A stretch of DNA of 64,000 bases from Fusibacter sp. A1 (GCF_004125825.1 NZ_QQWI01000001.1:372001-436000); one strand, 5' to 3'. Counted from the stretch's first letter, positions 53,811 to 63,096 are shown. Notes: generated by a model not told the origin, from the letters alone. Made by a program: numbers and translations.

Positions 53811-54284
53811 ATGTTTCCAAGGAAAGATCAGACAGCTAAACTCTTCGACATCATCGTCGGCAAAAATTCAACAATCGAAGGTAAAATCACATCAGAAGGC
53901 TCTGTAAGGATCGACGGTCAACTGACAGGCGATGTTATCAGCAAAGGTGATGTTCTTATCGGACCGGATGCAAAGACAACCGGACATATCGAAGCGATCA
54001 ATGTCGAGATTTCAGGCGAGGTTGAAGGCAATGTGACTGCGTCAGGCGCTTTTAGAATTTACGAAACGGGAATGCTGTTTGGCGATATAAAAGTATCAAG
54101 CTTTGCGATCGACGAGGGCGGTGTCTTCGAAGGCTTATGCCATATCAATACGCAAGGTGTCAAGTCACCTGCTAGAAGGAAACCTGTTGACAATTCCCTA
54201 GGACTTAAAAACAAGGATTCAGAAAAGCAAAACGACATGGATAAGAATAATAAGGACGCTCAAAACATCAAGAGCGTAAAATAA
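53811..54284 (+). CDS. Bactofilin
   Basis: Polymer-forming cytoskeletal protein of 157 residues. The beta-helical DUF583 core spans about residues 12-110: VGKNSTIEGKITSEGSVRIDGQLTGDV, then repeating short strands with glycine turns (GHIEAINVEISGEVEGNV). The hydrophilic tail is lysine- and asparagine-rich. Bactofilins assemble at membranes and position wall enzymes; the preceding M23 gene is a probable partner. An AGGAGG box lies 7 bases before the ATG. Confidence 0.94.
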   Translation: MFPRKDQTAKLFDIIVGKNSTIEGKITSEGSVRIDGQLTGDVISKGDVLIGPDAKTTGHIEAINVEISGEVEGNVTASGAFRIYETGMLFGDIKVSSFAIDEGGVFEGLCHINTQGVKSPARRKPVDNSLGLKNKDSEKQNDMDKNNKDAQNIKSVK

Positions 54285-54286
54285 TA

Positions 54287-54313
54287 AACAGCTAGGCTCA
54301 TGCCTAGCTGTTT
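54287..54313. terminator. Terminator of M23-bactofilin, shared with the S1 gene
   Basis: An 11-bp stem aacagctaggc / gcctagctgtt with a TCAT loop, followed by TTTTCTTTC on the plus strand; convergent genes on both sides. Confidence 0.85.
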
Positions 54314-54334
54314 TCTTTCTGTTCATGACCTAGT

Positions 54335-55519
54335 TCAGTCGAACTTAAGTCCTTTTAGCGCATCGCCGAATAGGTTGCCGATACTGTTGGAGTTTTCTTC
54401 ATCAGCCTCTTCCTCTTCGTAGGCATCCACTTCAAAGTAATAGGAAAGTTCAATTCGTTTTCTTTCCTTATCGATAGAAACCACTTCAAGCACATGTGCA
54501 TTTTCTGTGCCTTTCACCTCTACAGGTAGATCCTTTTTAAACAATGAACCCTGGATACCTTCTACGAGCTCATAGAAATAGAAATTCTGATTTTCACCGT
54601 TCGGATACACCTCAAAGACATCTCCCACAGCGACTTCTTCATCAATCCTAGACCATGGGTCCTCAATCAGGTCCTTAAGGCTCAGGATGAGTTTTTCATC
54701 TCTTTCGCTAAGCTCCCTGATGACAAGTTTGAGCACATCGCCTTCACTGATCAGGTCCTCGGCCTTTGTCTCTCTTGAGTAGCTGACTTCTGAACGAGGT
54801 ATGAAACCTCTCATGCCATCGACATTCACGACAACTCCGCCGCGGTTGAATCCTTCGAGCCTTCCCTCGACGACATCGCCCTTCTGATGCGCCTGATAGA
54901 AGTCTCTTTTTACTTTGTCATAGATTTCTTTTTCTATAGGAAGCCTTGTGAACACATAGCCTCTGTTATCGTTTTTTTCAACCTTCAATAAAGTTTTTGT
55001 ACCTACTAGCTCTTCAGGATTTTCAAGATATCTAGACTGATAAAGCGAAAACGGAAGATACCCTTCGACGCCGCTGACTGAAATTCTGAATCCGCCTTTC
55101 GCCGTCTTAAGTATCTCACCTTCAAACGTACTGTTGTTTGCCACCGCGTCTTCAAGTATGGCCTGTCCGAACTGTCTTTGCGCCTTCGTTTCAGAAAGTA
55201 CGACCTGACCCTCTTTCGAAAAATCGATGATGATCAGCTTAAGCGTTTCGTTCTCTTTATACTCACTCGCTTTTTTAACAAGCTCCTGTTCATAGACTAC
55301 CCCGTCCTGAACATAGCTGATATCCGTTATTATGCTGTCACCTAGCACCTGGATGATTCTTGCATCCACTAAGTCGCCTCGTCTCAAATCCTTGAAGGAA
55401 TCATTGATCTGATCCATAAAATCTTCCATGGTCTCTTCAATTTCTTCTTCGACGTCTTCAACTTCAACTTCTTCTTTTTCCACCACTGGCTGTTCGAGCT
55501 CTAGTTCATTGCGTTCCAT
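54335..55519 (-). CDS. S1-domain RNA-binding protein (ribosomal protein S1-like)
   Basis: 394-residue protein with an acidic N-terminal 45 residues and four S1-type OB folds (about 48-110, 125-195, 210-280 and 295-365). The third is the most typical (GDVVEGRLEGFNRGGVVVNVDGMRGFIPRSEVS). Firmicutes proteins of this layout are annotated as RpsA-like; a translational role is likely but not universal, as Gram-positive S1 homologues can be dispensable. GAGGTG and two ATG codons (55522, 55519) overlap the end of the upstream gene region; the second has better spacing. It lies 9-10 bases after the ThyX-like gene, so the pair is probably co-transcribed. Confidence 0.88.
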   Translation of the reverse strand: MERNELELEQPVVEKEEVEVEDVEEEIEETMEDFMDQINDSFKDLRRGDLVDARIIQVLGDSIITDISYVQDGVVYEQELVKKASEYKENETLKLIIIDFSKEGQVVLSETKAQRQFGQAILEDAVANNSTFEGEILKTAKGGFRISVSGVEGYLPFSLYQSRYLENPEELVGTKTLLKVEKNDNRGYVFTRLPIEKEIYDKVKRDFYQAHQKGDVVEGRLEGFNRGGVVVNVDGMRGFIPRSEVSYSRETKAEDLISEGDVLKLVIRELSERDEKLILSLKDLIEDPWSRIDEEVAVGDVFEVYPNGENQNFYFYELVEGIQGSLFKKDLPVEVKGTENAHVLEVVSIDKERKRIELSYYFEVDAYEEEEADEENSNSIGNLFGDALKGLKFD

Positions 55520-55528
55520 CATCACACC

Positions 55529-56911
55529 TCATTCTTCGTTTTTATCAAACTTCAGTCCTTCAAATCTATCTTCAACATCTTTAAAAGCCTCGTGAATACG
55601 ATTGGCAACCGTTCTAATCTCATCTTGGGCGTGCTTTTCTTTTCTTAACGTCAGAAAATGCGCAAGACCGTACACATTGCCAAAAAAATCGACCCTTCTC
55701 ATATTGCAGTTGATCACAGCATAAGGCGCCAGCGCATCAAGTCCTTGCGCGCACATCGACTCGTATACAAGGCAAGAGGCTTTGTATACCCTTTCAATTT
55801 CATCGGTGATCTTATCTGTTATCGTTTCATTTCCTGATTTGACGACCTCTTCAGGAAGCAGGATTCCATACCTTACATCAGGCATTTTCGTATGCAGATC
55901 GAATGCACGATGTCTGATGAACTGGTGATGAGCCCCTTCGGACATCAAAATCGATATGTGTTTGCCTATTCCCCTAAAGGTGTTGGGCAACTCATCAAAC
56001 CTTGTCATCAGGCTCAAATCACCCACACGCTCAATTGTGGAGAGGTCTCCGACAAGCTCTTCCTGAACGCTTACGACAGGTGTTCTGTATACCTTATAAG
56101 GTTCTAGGATTTCTTCACGCTTATAGTAGGCCTTTACATAAGACTTTTGATACGCAGACGCGTCCACGTGTCTGACCATGCCTACAGAAACCTTTTCAGC
56201 TTCCTCTTTCATGGCCTCGGCTGTATTGAATATTTCCGAATTGATCTCTTCATAGGCTGTCATTTCGCTTAACGCGCTACAAAACGCCCTAAGGTTGGAT
56301 TGCATCCCCATATTGGCGAGCGTCGAAAGCGGTAGAACGTTACGTGCGTTTTCAAAGGCCTTTATAGCCCTTTCACCTTGCTTAAGTTCTGGATATCTTT
56401 TCTCAAAGAGCTCTAGAAAGAGTTGATTGAGTGCCTCATAGCTTTTGAATGTATCATCGCAAAAGCTGATGTAGGACTTCTTAAGTTCAGGATATGCGTC
56501 GAGTTCTTTTGGAACATAGTAGTCTTTTGGGGGATTATACCTTAGGCTATACTCTATGTAACTCATAAACTTATAGGGCTGAACGGTCTCCAGGACTTCT
56601 GTGAACCATCTCGACTTGTTTTCGATGCACATTTGAAGCGTATCTAGCTCCTTGATGGATGAATGGCCATAATTTACGCCCCACTTCTCCATGAATCCGT
56701 TAGCTACAACCACGGAATTCTTAAACTGCTCATAATAATTCTCATCCGGAAGATTGATCAAATCACCTTCCACCATATGGATCAGATCATCCCTAAACCC
56801 TTCCTTCTGCCTCGACACCTTGCTCATCAGCATGGCGCCAAGAACACTTGGGACGAGGGGGATAAACACATCTTTATCTCTATTTGTCATCAGATTGCTA
56901 TACTCGCGCAT
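55529..56911 (-). CDS. Tandem ThyX-like protein, probably non-canonical
   Basis: 460-residue protein with two regions resembling flavin-dependent thymidylate synthase. Region one (about 65-130) has YGHSSIKELDT and ends SLRYN, but the RHR motif is replaced by QPYKF. Region two (about 310-350) keeps RHR (333-335) in FIRHRAFDLHTKMPDVRYG, but lacks the Ser of the RHRx7S motif and is two residues longer. Both parts therefore depart from the catalytic consensus. It may be an inactive or altered-specificity relative. The ATG at 56911 follows AAGGAGG at 5 bases; a longer frame from TTG is rejected. The partner S1 gene follows. Family assignment is from motif pattern only. Confidence 0.75.
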   Translation of the reverse strand: MREYSNLMTNRDKDVFIPLVPSVLGAMLMSKVSRQKEGFRDDLIHMVEGDLINLPDENYYEQFKNSVVVANGFMEKWGVNYGHSSIKELDTLQMCIENKSRWFTEVLETVQPYKFMSYIEYSLRYNPPKDYYVPKELDAYPELKKSYISFCDDTFKSYEALNQLFLELFEKRYPELKQGERAIKAFENARNVLPLSTLANMGMQSNLRAFCSALSEMTAYEEINSEIFNTAEAMKEEAEKVSVGMVRHVDASAYQKSYVKAYYKREEILEPYKVYRTPVVSVQEELVGDLSTIERVGDLSLMTRFDELPNTFRGIGKHISILMSEGAHHQFIRHRAFDLHTKMPDVRYGILLPEEVVKSGNETITDKITDEIERVYKASCLVYESMCAQGLDALAPYAVINCNMRRVDFFGNVYGLAHFLTLRKEKHAQDEIRTVANRIHEAFKDVEDRFEGLKFDKNEE

Positions 56912-56937
56912 CAGTTCCTCCTTATTTCTTTTCAATT

Positions 56938-56943
56938 ATTATA
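56938..56943 (-). promoter_or_regulatory. Extended -10 promoter of the ThyX-like/S1 operon
   Basis: The minus strand reads TGT-TATAAT about 26 bases before the ATG at 56911; no consensus -35 is seen. Confidence 0.55.
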
Positions 56944-57079
56944 ACATATTAGTCATTCATAAAAGGACCAATCGCCCATTTCCTTGGTCTTTGAATTATT
57001 TTTTACAAATCTTCAAGAAGCGGATTTAACTGTCCGAGAAATTGGGGTATAGTAGGTATACAAGCAAAAGGAGCTAAAG

Positions 57080-57742
57080 ATGACCAATACATATGAACTG
57101 ATCATACAACTTATTGTCGCAACGATACTCGGCGGACTGGTAGGGCACGAACGGGAAGGACTCAAAAGACCGGCTGGATTCAGAACGCACATACTGGTGT
57201 GCCTTGGCGCGACGATCGCTGTGCAGACCAATGGATTTCTAATTATGAAATACATGGGAGTGCTCAACGTCGATCCGGCAAGACTCGGCGCTCAGGTGAT
57301 CAGCGGCTTAGGTTTTTTGGGCGCAGGAACAATCATCAAGGAAGGCTCAAGTGTCAAAGGACTTACAACGGCCGCCAGTCTTTGGACGATGGGCATCATA
57401 GGTCTTGCCGTCGGTAGCGGATTTTACATACCTGCTGTCATCGGTACGATCGTCATCTATATCACACTTCGCCAGTTTCAGGATATGGAACGAAAAATCA
57501 AAACACGAAAAGGGAATACGACGCTTGAAATTATCGTAGAGAACAGGCGTGGACTTCTTGGAGATATCGGAAACTCTCTTTCTGCGGCAGGTATTGCGAT
57601 CGTATCGGTTTCCACCGTCAGATTATCAGAAACCACTGAAAAAATACTGATGGATGTCACACATCCCAGGGGTACAGATCATTCAAAATTGATCATCCTG
57701 ATTTCACAAATTTCAAGTGTGATTTCAGTGACAACCGATTAA
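57080..57742 (+). CDS. MgtC/SapB-family membrane protein
   Basis: 220-residue membrane protein. The MgtC core spans about residues 10-140 with four to five helices and the signature GGLVGHEREGLKRPAGFRTH, then SGLGFLGAGTIIKEG and GLTTAASLW. A C-terminal ACT-like domain (about 150-220) follows. MgtC proteins act in magnesium limitation, acid adaptation or phosphate balance by modulating ATPases; which applies here is unknown. It is monocistronic, with an imperfect TATAGT promoter at 57048-57053. Confidence 0.92.
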   Translation: MTNTYELIIQLIVATILGGLVGHEREGLKRPAGFRTHILVCLGATIAVQTNGFLIMKYMGVLNVDPARLGAQVISGLGFLGAGTIIKEGSSVKGLTTAASLWTMGIIGLAVGSGFYIPAVIGTIVIYITLRQFQDMERKIKTRKGNTTLEIIVENRRGLLGDIGNSLSAAGIAIVSVSTVRLSETTEKILMDVTHPRGTDHSKLIILISQISSVISVTTD

Positions 57743-57768
57743 CAAGCTTTGACAAGAGCATTTATGGT

Positions 57769-57797
57769 ATGACAAGTGAATTTTAGTGTGTTAGAAT
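57769..57797 (+). promoter_or_regulatory. Promoter of the permuted papain-fold gene
   Basis: ATGACA, 17 bases, TAGAAT; five of six bases match the -35 consensus. Confidence 0.55.
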
Positions 57798-57838
57798 GAA
57801 ACATGCTATATAATACAAGGGAGAAAGGTGGTGAAAAA

Positions 57839-58390
57839 ATGCCGAATAAACGCAAAGAAATCTATTTGCTACTAACCTATACCGGCACCATGCCATCAAA
57901 ATTGATCAAACTATATACGCGCAAGACATTCACACATGTTTCGATCTCGCTCGATCGAGATTTCAACGACTTATATTCGTTTGGCCGAAAGTATCTCTGG
58001 TATCCTTTGATCGGCGGATTCGTAAAGGAAGATCCCGACTCGGGCGTGTATGCGATGTTCAAAAACGTGAACTGCAAAGTCTATAAATTATCGGTAACCG
58101 ACACGCAGTACGATCTGATCAAACAGACCATCGAGGAGTTCAAGCGCGACCAAAAGAAATACAATTATAACTTCTTAGGTCTTTTTGGCGTGATGATCAA
58201 TAAAAAAGTGGTGGTCGAAGACAGGTATTTCTGTTCTGAGTTCGTTGCTAAAGTTCTTGAAGACGGTGGTGTGGATATATTCGATAAACCCGCACAATTC
58301 GTAAGCGTCGATGATTTTACACAGGTGGAAGAGCTTGAAGAGGTCTATTCCGGAGACATAAAGCAGTATCGGACTTCACTCAACCATTAA
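57839..58390 (+). CDS. Permuted papain-fold (YiiX/YebB-like) protein
   Basis: 183-residue protein without signal peptide. The order of catalytic residues fits circularly permuted NlpC/P60-type folds of the YiiX/YebB group: histidine first (KTFTHVSISLDR, about residues 28-40), then a beta region (LWYPLIGGFVKE), then the cysteine in RYFCSEFVAKVLEDGGV (about 130). Such enzymes cleave amide or lipid-ester bonds; the substrate is unknown and the cell location is probably cytosolic. The ATG at 57839 is chosen over an upstream in-frame ATG lacking a ribosome binding site. It has its own promoter and terminator. Confidence 0.75.
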   Translation: MPNKRKEIYLLLTYTGTMPSKLIKLYTRKTFTHVSISLDRDFNDLYSFGRKYLWYPLIGGFVKEDPDSGVYAMFKNVNCKVYKLSVTDTQYDLIKQTIEEFKRDQKKYNYNFLGLFGVMINKKVVVEDRYFCSEFVAKVLEDGGVDIFDKPAQFVSVDDFTQVEELEEVYSGDIKQYRTSLNH

Positions 58391-58425
58391 ATTCTTAGTT
58401 TGCCATTATAATTTATCTTATTAAA

Positions 58426-58451
58426 AAAGACATGCCGGTCGGCATGTCTTT
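58426..58451. terminator. Bidirectional terminator, papain-fold gene / serS
   Basis: A perfect 12-bp inverted repeat (aaagacatgccg and complement) with T tracts on both strands. Confidence 0.9.
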
Positions 58452-58471
58452 CTATTTTTATGCTGTTCCAT

Positions 58472-59752
58472 TTAGCCGATGACGGCTTTGCCGCCCATGT
58501 AGATTCTTAGCGGCTCAGGAATATTGACTGTTCCATCTTCATTCAGGTTGTTTTCAAGGAAGGCGATCAGCATTCTTGGCGGTGCCACCACCGTGTTGTT
58601 AAGCGTATGCGGGAAGTATTTCTCGTTTTCTTCCGTTCTCACCCTGATTCCCAAACGTCTTGACTGCGCATCGCCCAGGTTTGAGCAACTACCCACTTCG
58701 AAGTATTTTTGCTGTCTTGGAGACCATGCTTCGACATCGATGCTTTTCACCTTCAGGTCCGCAAGGTCTCCCGAGCAACATTCAAGCGTTCTTACAGGTA
58801 CGTCAAGCGTTCTGAAGAACTCGACTGTGTTCTTGTACATTTTTTCAAACCATTCTTTACTGTCCTCAGGTTTGCAAAGCACCACCATTTCCTGCTTCTC
58901 GAACTGATGGATCCTGTATACGCCGCGTTCCTCGATACCATGGGCGCCGACTTCTTTTCTAAAACACGGAGAATAACTCGTAAGCGCTTGCGGAAGTTCA
59001 TCTTCTGTCATCAGCGCGTCGATGAACTTACCGATCATAGAATGTTCGCTTGTGCCGATCAGGTACAAATCCTCACCCTCGATCTTATACATCATGTTGT
59101 CGCGTTCTGCAAAACTCATGACACCAGACACCACATCGCCTCTGATCATGAAGGGTGGGATATAATACTCAAATCCCCTATCGATCATGAAGTCTCTTGC
59201 GTAGGCGAGAACGGCTGAGTGCAGTCTTGCTACATCACCCTTAAAGTAATAGAAGCCGTTTCCACTTGTTTTTCTTGCGCTCTCAAGATCGATACCTTTG
59301 AGTCTTTCCATGATCTCTACGTGATATGGAACTTCAAAGTCAGGTACTTTAGGATCACCGATTCTCTCCACTTCGACATTGTCGGCATCACTCCTGCCGA
59401 TAGGCACTGAGTCTTCGATGATATTTGGAATGATGAGCATCTTTTCTCGTAGCACAACAGATAGCTCAGCTTCTACCGCTTCAAGTTCTGCGAGTTCTTT
59501 TGCAAGGGCTGCGACTTCCATTTTGGCGTTTTCAGCCTCTTCTTTGAGTCCTTTTGCCATAAATCCGCCGATCTGCTTGCTGATTTTGTTTCTATTGCCT
59601 CTAAGTTCTCCAGCTCTTGTAACCGCATTTCTCAGTTTCAGATCGATATCGATCACTTCATCGACCAGTACCAGCTTTTCATCCTGGAACTTCTTTTTTA
59701 TATTCTCTTTCACCAGTTCCGGATTCGCTCTCACAAATTTGATATCTAACAT
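58472..59752 (-). CDS. serS: Seryl-tRNA synthetase
   Basis: Class II synthetase charging tRNA-Ser (426 residues). It has an N-terminal antiparallel coiled coil (about 30-105) for tRNA, then class II motif 2 (TSYSPCFRKEVGAHG...RGVYRIHQFEKQE) and motif 3 (NNTVVAPPRMLIAFLEN). The ATG at 59752 follows AAGGAGG at 5-6 bases. Upstream lies a T-box leader with a matching terminator, so expression should rise when tRNA-Ser is uncharged. The C-terminal IPEPLRIYMGGKAVI is typical. Confidence 0.97.
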   Translation of the reverse strand: MLDIKFVRANPELVKENIKKKFQDEKLVLVDEVIDIDLKLRNAVTRAGELRGNRNKISKQIGGFMAKGLKEEAENAKMEVAALAKELAELEAVEAELSVVLREKMLIIPNIIEDSVPIGRSDADNVEVERIGDPKVPDFEVPYHVEIMERLKGIDLESARKTSGNGFYYFKGDVARLHSAVLAYARDFMIDRGFEYYIPPFMIRGDVVSGVMSFAERDNMMYKIEGEDLYLIGTSEHSMIGKFIDALMTEDELPQALTSYSPCFRKEVGAHGIEERGVYRIHQFEKQEMVVLCKPEDSKEWFEKMYKNTVEFFRTLDVPVRTLECCSGDLADLKVKSIDVEAWSPRQQKYFEVGSCSNLGDAQSRRLGIRVRTEENEKYFPHTLNNTVVAPPRMLIAFLENNLNEDGTVNIPEPLRIYMGGKAVIG

Positions 59753-59769
59753 AACAGCCTCCTTAATCA

Positions 59770-59996
59770 AAAAACAAAAAACTCCCTATCCCAAAACCAT
59801 GGGACGGAAGTAACCGCGTTGCCACCCAAATTGCCTGTAAACAGACCACTCGTACATGCTATAAAGGGCATACCCTTCGATTTATCATCGACAGCTCCCA
59901 GAGTAGACCTATACGCCCAGACATTGACTTGCAGCTACCGTCAACTCTCTAAAGACCAAAACGCATATCGGCTCCGATTAACACTGTTTCACTATT
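59770..59996 (-). ncRNA. T-box leader of serS
   Basis: The minus-strand leader contains stem I (AGAGAG followed by GACGGTAGCTGCAAG, the distal-loop pattern), a possible specifier UCU for serine at 59900-59902, and the T-box sequence TGGGTGGCAACGCGG (59814-59828). It ends in a terminator (TCCC...GGGA extended, then TTTTTT) at about 59776-59811. Uncharged tRNA-Ser would pair with the T-box and prevent termination. The specifier is placed by analogy with the asnS leader and is less certain than the element itself. Confidence 0.92.
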
Positions 59997-60002
59997 AACT
60001 CT

Positions 60003-60030
60003 ATTCTACATGCTTTTCGTTTTTTTTCAA
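60003..60030 (-). promoter_or_regulatory. Promoter of the serS T-box transcript
   Basis: On the minus strand TTGAAA, 16 bases, TAGAAT, with a predicted start near 59996. Confidence 0.65.
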
Positions 60031-60099
60031 GCTTATTTTTTCATCCTTTCATCGATCTGATAAAAGAAACGCCACGACTAGACGTCGTGGCGCACAGGA

Positions 60100-61488
60100 T
60101 TAAAAATCAGCAAGTTTTGATGCTCTAGGGTACGGCTGCGTATCTCTGATGTTAGCCATGCCTGTCACATACATAAGGTATCTGTCAAAACCTAGACCGT
60201 AGCCCGAGTGATAGACTCCACCGTATTTACGCGTATCAAGGTACCAATCGTATTCGTCCTTTTCAAGTCCCATCTGCTCCATACGCTCCACCAACTTGTC
60301 AAAGCGTTCTTCCCTTTGTGAACCACCGATCAACTCTCCAACACCAGGTACGAGCATGTCACAGGCTGCAACCGTCTTACCGTCATCATTGAGTCGCATG
60401 TAGAACGACTTGATGTCTTTTGGATAGTCTGTCACGAATACAGGTTTTTTATAGATTTCCTCAGTCAGGTAACGCTCGTGCTCTGTTTGTAGGTCCATGC
60501 CCCATGCCACAGGATATTCGAATTCCTTACCCGAAGCCAATAGTTTTTCGACAGCCTCTGTGTACGAAACTCTTCCGAAATCTGCTGCGACAAGCTTTTC
60601 AAGTCTGTCGATCAGGCCCTTTTGAATTCTGTCGTTGAAGAACTCAAGCTCTGGTCGCGCGTTTTCAAGAAGATACTTAGTGACGTATTTCACCATTTCT
60701 TCCGCAAGGTCCATGTTGTCGCTAAGATCGGCAAATGCCATCTCAGGCTCAAGCATCCAGAATTCTGCGGCATGGCGAGCCGTATTCGAGTTTTCCGCTC
60801 TGAATGTCGGTCCAAATGTGTAGACGTTCTTAAAGGCTAGTGCGAACGGTTCTACAGCCAACTGGCCACTAACAGTAAGTGAAGTCTGCTTGCCGAAGAA
60901 ATCCTTGCTGTAGTCGATAGCCCCTTCCACAAGTGGTGGGTTTTTCATATCAAGCGTAGAGACTTGGAACATCTCTCCAGCGCCTTCACAGTCGCTTGAT
61001 GTGACGATTGGAGTATGCACGTACACAAATCCTCTAGTGTTGAAGAATTCATGGAATGCGAAGGAAGCAAGCGAGCGCACTCTGAACATCGCAGAGAACG
61101 TGTTGCTGCGCGGTCTTAAGTGCGCGATCGTTCTAAGGTATTCAAAGGTATGTCGCTTCTTTTGAAGCGGATAATCGCTTTCAGAACCGGCGACAAGCGT
61201 CACCCTCTCTGCTTTTATCTCAAAAGGCTGTTTCGCATCCGGTGTCAATACCAGTACGCCCTCTACTTCAAGTCCTGATGCGATGCTGAATTTTGTAATC
61301 GCTTCAAAGTTGCCAAGTTCACCATCATAGACCACTTGAATGTTGTTGTAATAGGTACCGTCATTGAGTTCAATGAATCCAAAGTTTTTAGAACCGCGAT
61401 TCGTGCGGATCCACCCTTGTAAAGTTACTGCTTTATCAGCATATGCTTCTTTGTTTTTGTAAATGTCTCTTACTTGTGTTATAGCCAC
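60100..61488 (-). CDS. asnS: Asparaginyl-tRNA synthetase
   Basis: Class IIb synthetase charging tRNA-Asn (462 residues). The N-terminal OB fold ([25 protein letters not shown]) binds the anticodon. The catalytic core has [15 protein letters not shown] and the C-terminal motif 3 region [23 protein letters not shown]. The start is GTG at 61488, with AAGGAGGG 7 bases upstream. A T-box leader with an asparagine specifier precedes it. Its presence means asparagine is charged directly rather than only by Asp-tRNA amidation. Confidence 0.97.
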   Translation of the reverse strand: MAITQVRDIYKNKEAYADKAVTLQGWIRTNRGSKNFGFIELNDGTYYNNIQVVYDGELGNFEAITKFSIASGLEVEGVLVLTPDAKQPFEIKAERVTLVAGSESDYPLQKKRHTFEYLRTIAHLRPRSNTFSAMFRVRSLASFAFHEFFNTRGFVYVHTPIVTSSDCEGAGEMFQVSTLDMKNPPLVEGAIDYSKDFFGKQTSLTVSGQLAVEPFALAFKNVYTFGPTFRAENSNTARHAAEFWMLEPEMAFADLSDNMDLAEEMVKYVTKYLLENARPELEFFNDRIQKGLIDRLEKLVAADFGRVSYTEAVEKLLASGKEFEYPVAWGMDLQTEHERYLTEEIYKKPVFVTDYPKDIKSFYMRLNDDGKTVAACDMLVPGVGELIGGSQREERFDKLVERMEQMGLEKDEYDWYLDTRKYGGVYHSGYGLGFDRYLMYVTGMANIRDTQPYPRASKLADF

Positions 61489-61515
61489 TGCAAACCCTCC
61501 TTAATTTAAGTTTCA

Positions 61516-61746
61516 AAAAAATAAAAGAGCGCCTTCGTTGGGACGAAGCGCTCGTGGTACCACCCATTTTTGTTCTCTAACTGTTAACGCCAGGTTACGC
61601 CTGATCCTAATAGTGCGGAGCACGTTCAGTCAGGACCTCAGGGCTGTTCTTCACTCAATGGCTTCGACTTGGCTTACACTATCCCAAGCTCGCTGGTCCC
61701 ACTTCAATCGAGTTACTCGTCCCATCATAGGTTAAGTATTCTTATT
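61516..61746 (-). ncRNA. T-box leader of asnS
   Basis: The minus-strand leader starts near 61746. Stem I contains AGCGAGCTTGGGATAG followed by TGTAAGCC, the family pattern, and the specifier AAC (Asn) at 61646-61648 within GAAGAACAGCC. The T-box sequence TGGGTGGTACCACGAG is at 61551-61567. It ends with the terminator gagcgcctt/aagcgctc-type stem (61527-61553) and a T-rich run. The specifier matches the amino acid of the downstream synthetase. Confidence 0.95.
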
Positions 61747-61753
61747 AGTTGCA

Positions 61754-61782
61754 ATTATAGTATAGAGTTTCACTTCTGTCAA
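61754..61782 (-). promoter_or_regulatory. Consensus promoter of the asnS T-box transcript
   Basis: On the minus strand TTGACA, exactly 17 bases, TATAAT: a perfect vegetative promoter. Confidence 0.9.
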
Positions 61783-61827
61783 TACGCGAAGATCATACAA
61801 AGTGTGGTTTAATGGATGATAAATTGG

Positions 61828-61833
61828 TATAAT
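61828..61833 (+). promoter_or_regulatory. Extended -10 promoter of the membrane GGDEF gene
   Basis: TGG-TATAAT with no clear -35, about 33 bases before the ATG at 61866; AAGGAG lies 7 bases ahead of the ATG. Confidence 0.55.
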
Positions 61834-61865
61834 GATAAACACATCACTTACAAAGGAGCAACTCT

Positions 61866-63053
61866 ATGACAGGGCTTACACTTAACAATCTTGTAGATAT
61901 ACACTATACGATCCTCGTGGCATTCTGCTTCTCTGCTTTCGTCTTCTCAGTTACCTATAGGCAACTTGGCGACAGGAGAGTGCATCAAGCTACGCGCCTG
62001 ATCGGTGTGCTGTTTTTTGTAGCCATTCAAAAGATTTGGGTCAATGACATCTCACTTTTTAAGGCGCTTATGATGGGCGAAACCATCTACTTTATCAGCG
62101 CCGCCATCTCAGAGTTCGTGTCAGACAAAAGTTCAAAGCAAGAGGTGCTTTCTTTCTTTACTGCAACTCTTTTGATAAGCTCCAGTCTTTACCTCACCTT
62201 CAATCCAGAGATACCAGAAATCTATAACTTGAACCTCCGGTGGATAGCGATCGCACACATCGCGGCGATGCTTATCGATGTCAGTGTCAAACTGCTTAAG
62301 CATAGGCCGATGAGCTTTGCGATACCACACCTCTTCAATACCCTTGGAAGTCTTACGATCATCTTCCTATTCAACGTGGATGGCCTTTTCTTCCTCATCA
62401 TCTTCAAGACCGTCTATTTCATCAGCATCCACGTAGGCATCTGGAGAGCCATTCAGAACTATCACCTCGAGCACCTCAGTCACGCAAGGCATATCGAAAA
62501 GAATTTTGACAATGCCGTTCGTAAAGAAGTCAATGAGCGGATGTTCTATATGGAACTTTCAAAGGAAAAAATAGCGAAGGTGGCTAGAACCGATGACATG
62601 ACCGGAGCACTTAACAAAAAGGCACTCCTTAACGAGATGGACAAGCTGATCGCCGATAAGCGCACGCATACCTATTCGGTACTGATGTTCGATATCGATA
62701 AGTTTAAAAACGTCAACGACACCTTAGGCCATATCGTAGGCGACAGGTGCATCAAAACCCTCGCCCGGATCGCCAAGGAAAGCATTCGCGACGAGGACTT
62801 CCTTGGCAGGTATGGCGGAGATGAGTTTTTCATCCTACTCACAGGCGCCGATATCCAGACTGCGGTCGTCGTCGCCGAAAGGTTCAGAAGAAAAGTGGCT
62901 CAGACGGACAATCCTCATTTCACCATCTCGGTTGGAATTTCAAACTATCCCGATAACGGAAGAACGGTTCAGGAGATCATCCATCACGCGGATGAAGGCC
63001 TGTATCTCTCAAAAGAAAAAGGTAGAAACACGGTCAGTTATAAAAGCACATGA
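61866..63053 (+). CDS. Membrane diguanylate cyclase
   Basis: 395-residue protein. The N-terminal half (about 10-200) has several membrane helices (ILVAFCFSAFVFSV, LLISSSLYLTF, IIFLFNVDGLFFLIIF), without a recognised sensor domain. A short coiled segment follows, then a GGDEF domain (about 240-395) with the active motif GRYGGDEFF and an intact inhibitory site RDED five residues before. It should make cyclic di-GMP with product feedback. The signal is unknown. It is monocistronic. Confidence 0.92.
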   Translation: MTGLTLNNLVDIHYTILVAFCFSAFVFSVTYRQLGDRRVHQATRLIGVLFFVAIQKIWVNDISLFKALMMGETIYFISAAISEFVSDKSSKQEVLSFFTATLLISSSLYLTFNPEIPEIYNLNLRWIAIAHIAAMLIDVSVKLLKHRPMSFAIPHLFNTLGSLTIIFLFNVDGLFFLIIFKTVYFISIHVGIWRAIQNYHLEHLSHARHIEKNFDNAVRKEVNERMFYMELSKEKIAKVARTDDMTGALNKKALLNEMDKLIADKRTHTYSVLMFDIDKFKNVNDTLGHIVGDRCIKTLARIAKESIRDEDFLGRYGGDEFFILLTGADIQTAVVVAERFRRKVAQTDNPHFTISVGISNYPDNGRTVQEIIHHADEGLYLSKEKGRNTVSYKST

Positions 63054-63066
63054 AAGCAAAAAAAGT

Positions 63067-63090
63067 ACGCCCCTTCTTTAGAAGGGGCGT
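63067..63090. terminator. Bidirectional terminator, GGDEF gene / EamA transporter
   Basis: A perfect 11-bp stem acgccccttct/agaaggggcgt with a TT gap and a TTTTC tract on the plus strand; A-rich upstream serves the minus strand. Confidence 0.9.
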
Positions 63091-63096
63091 TTTCAT

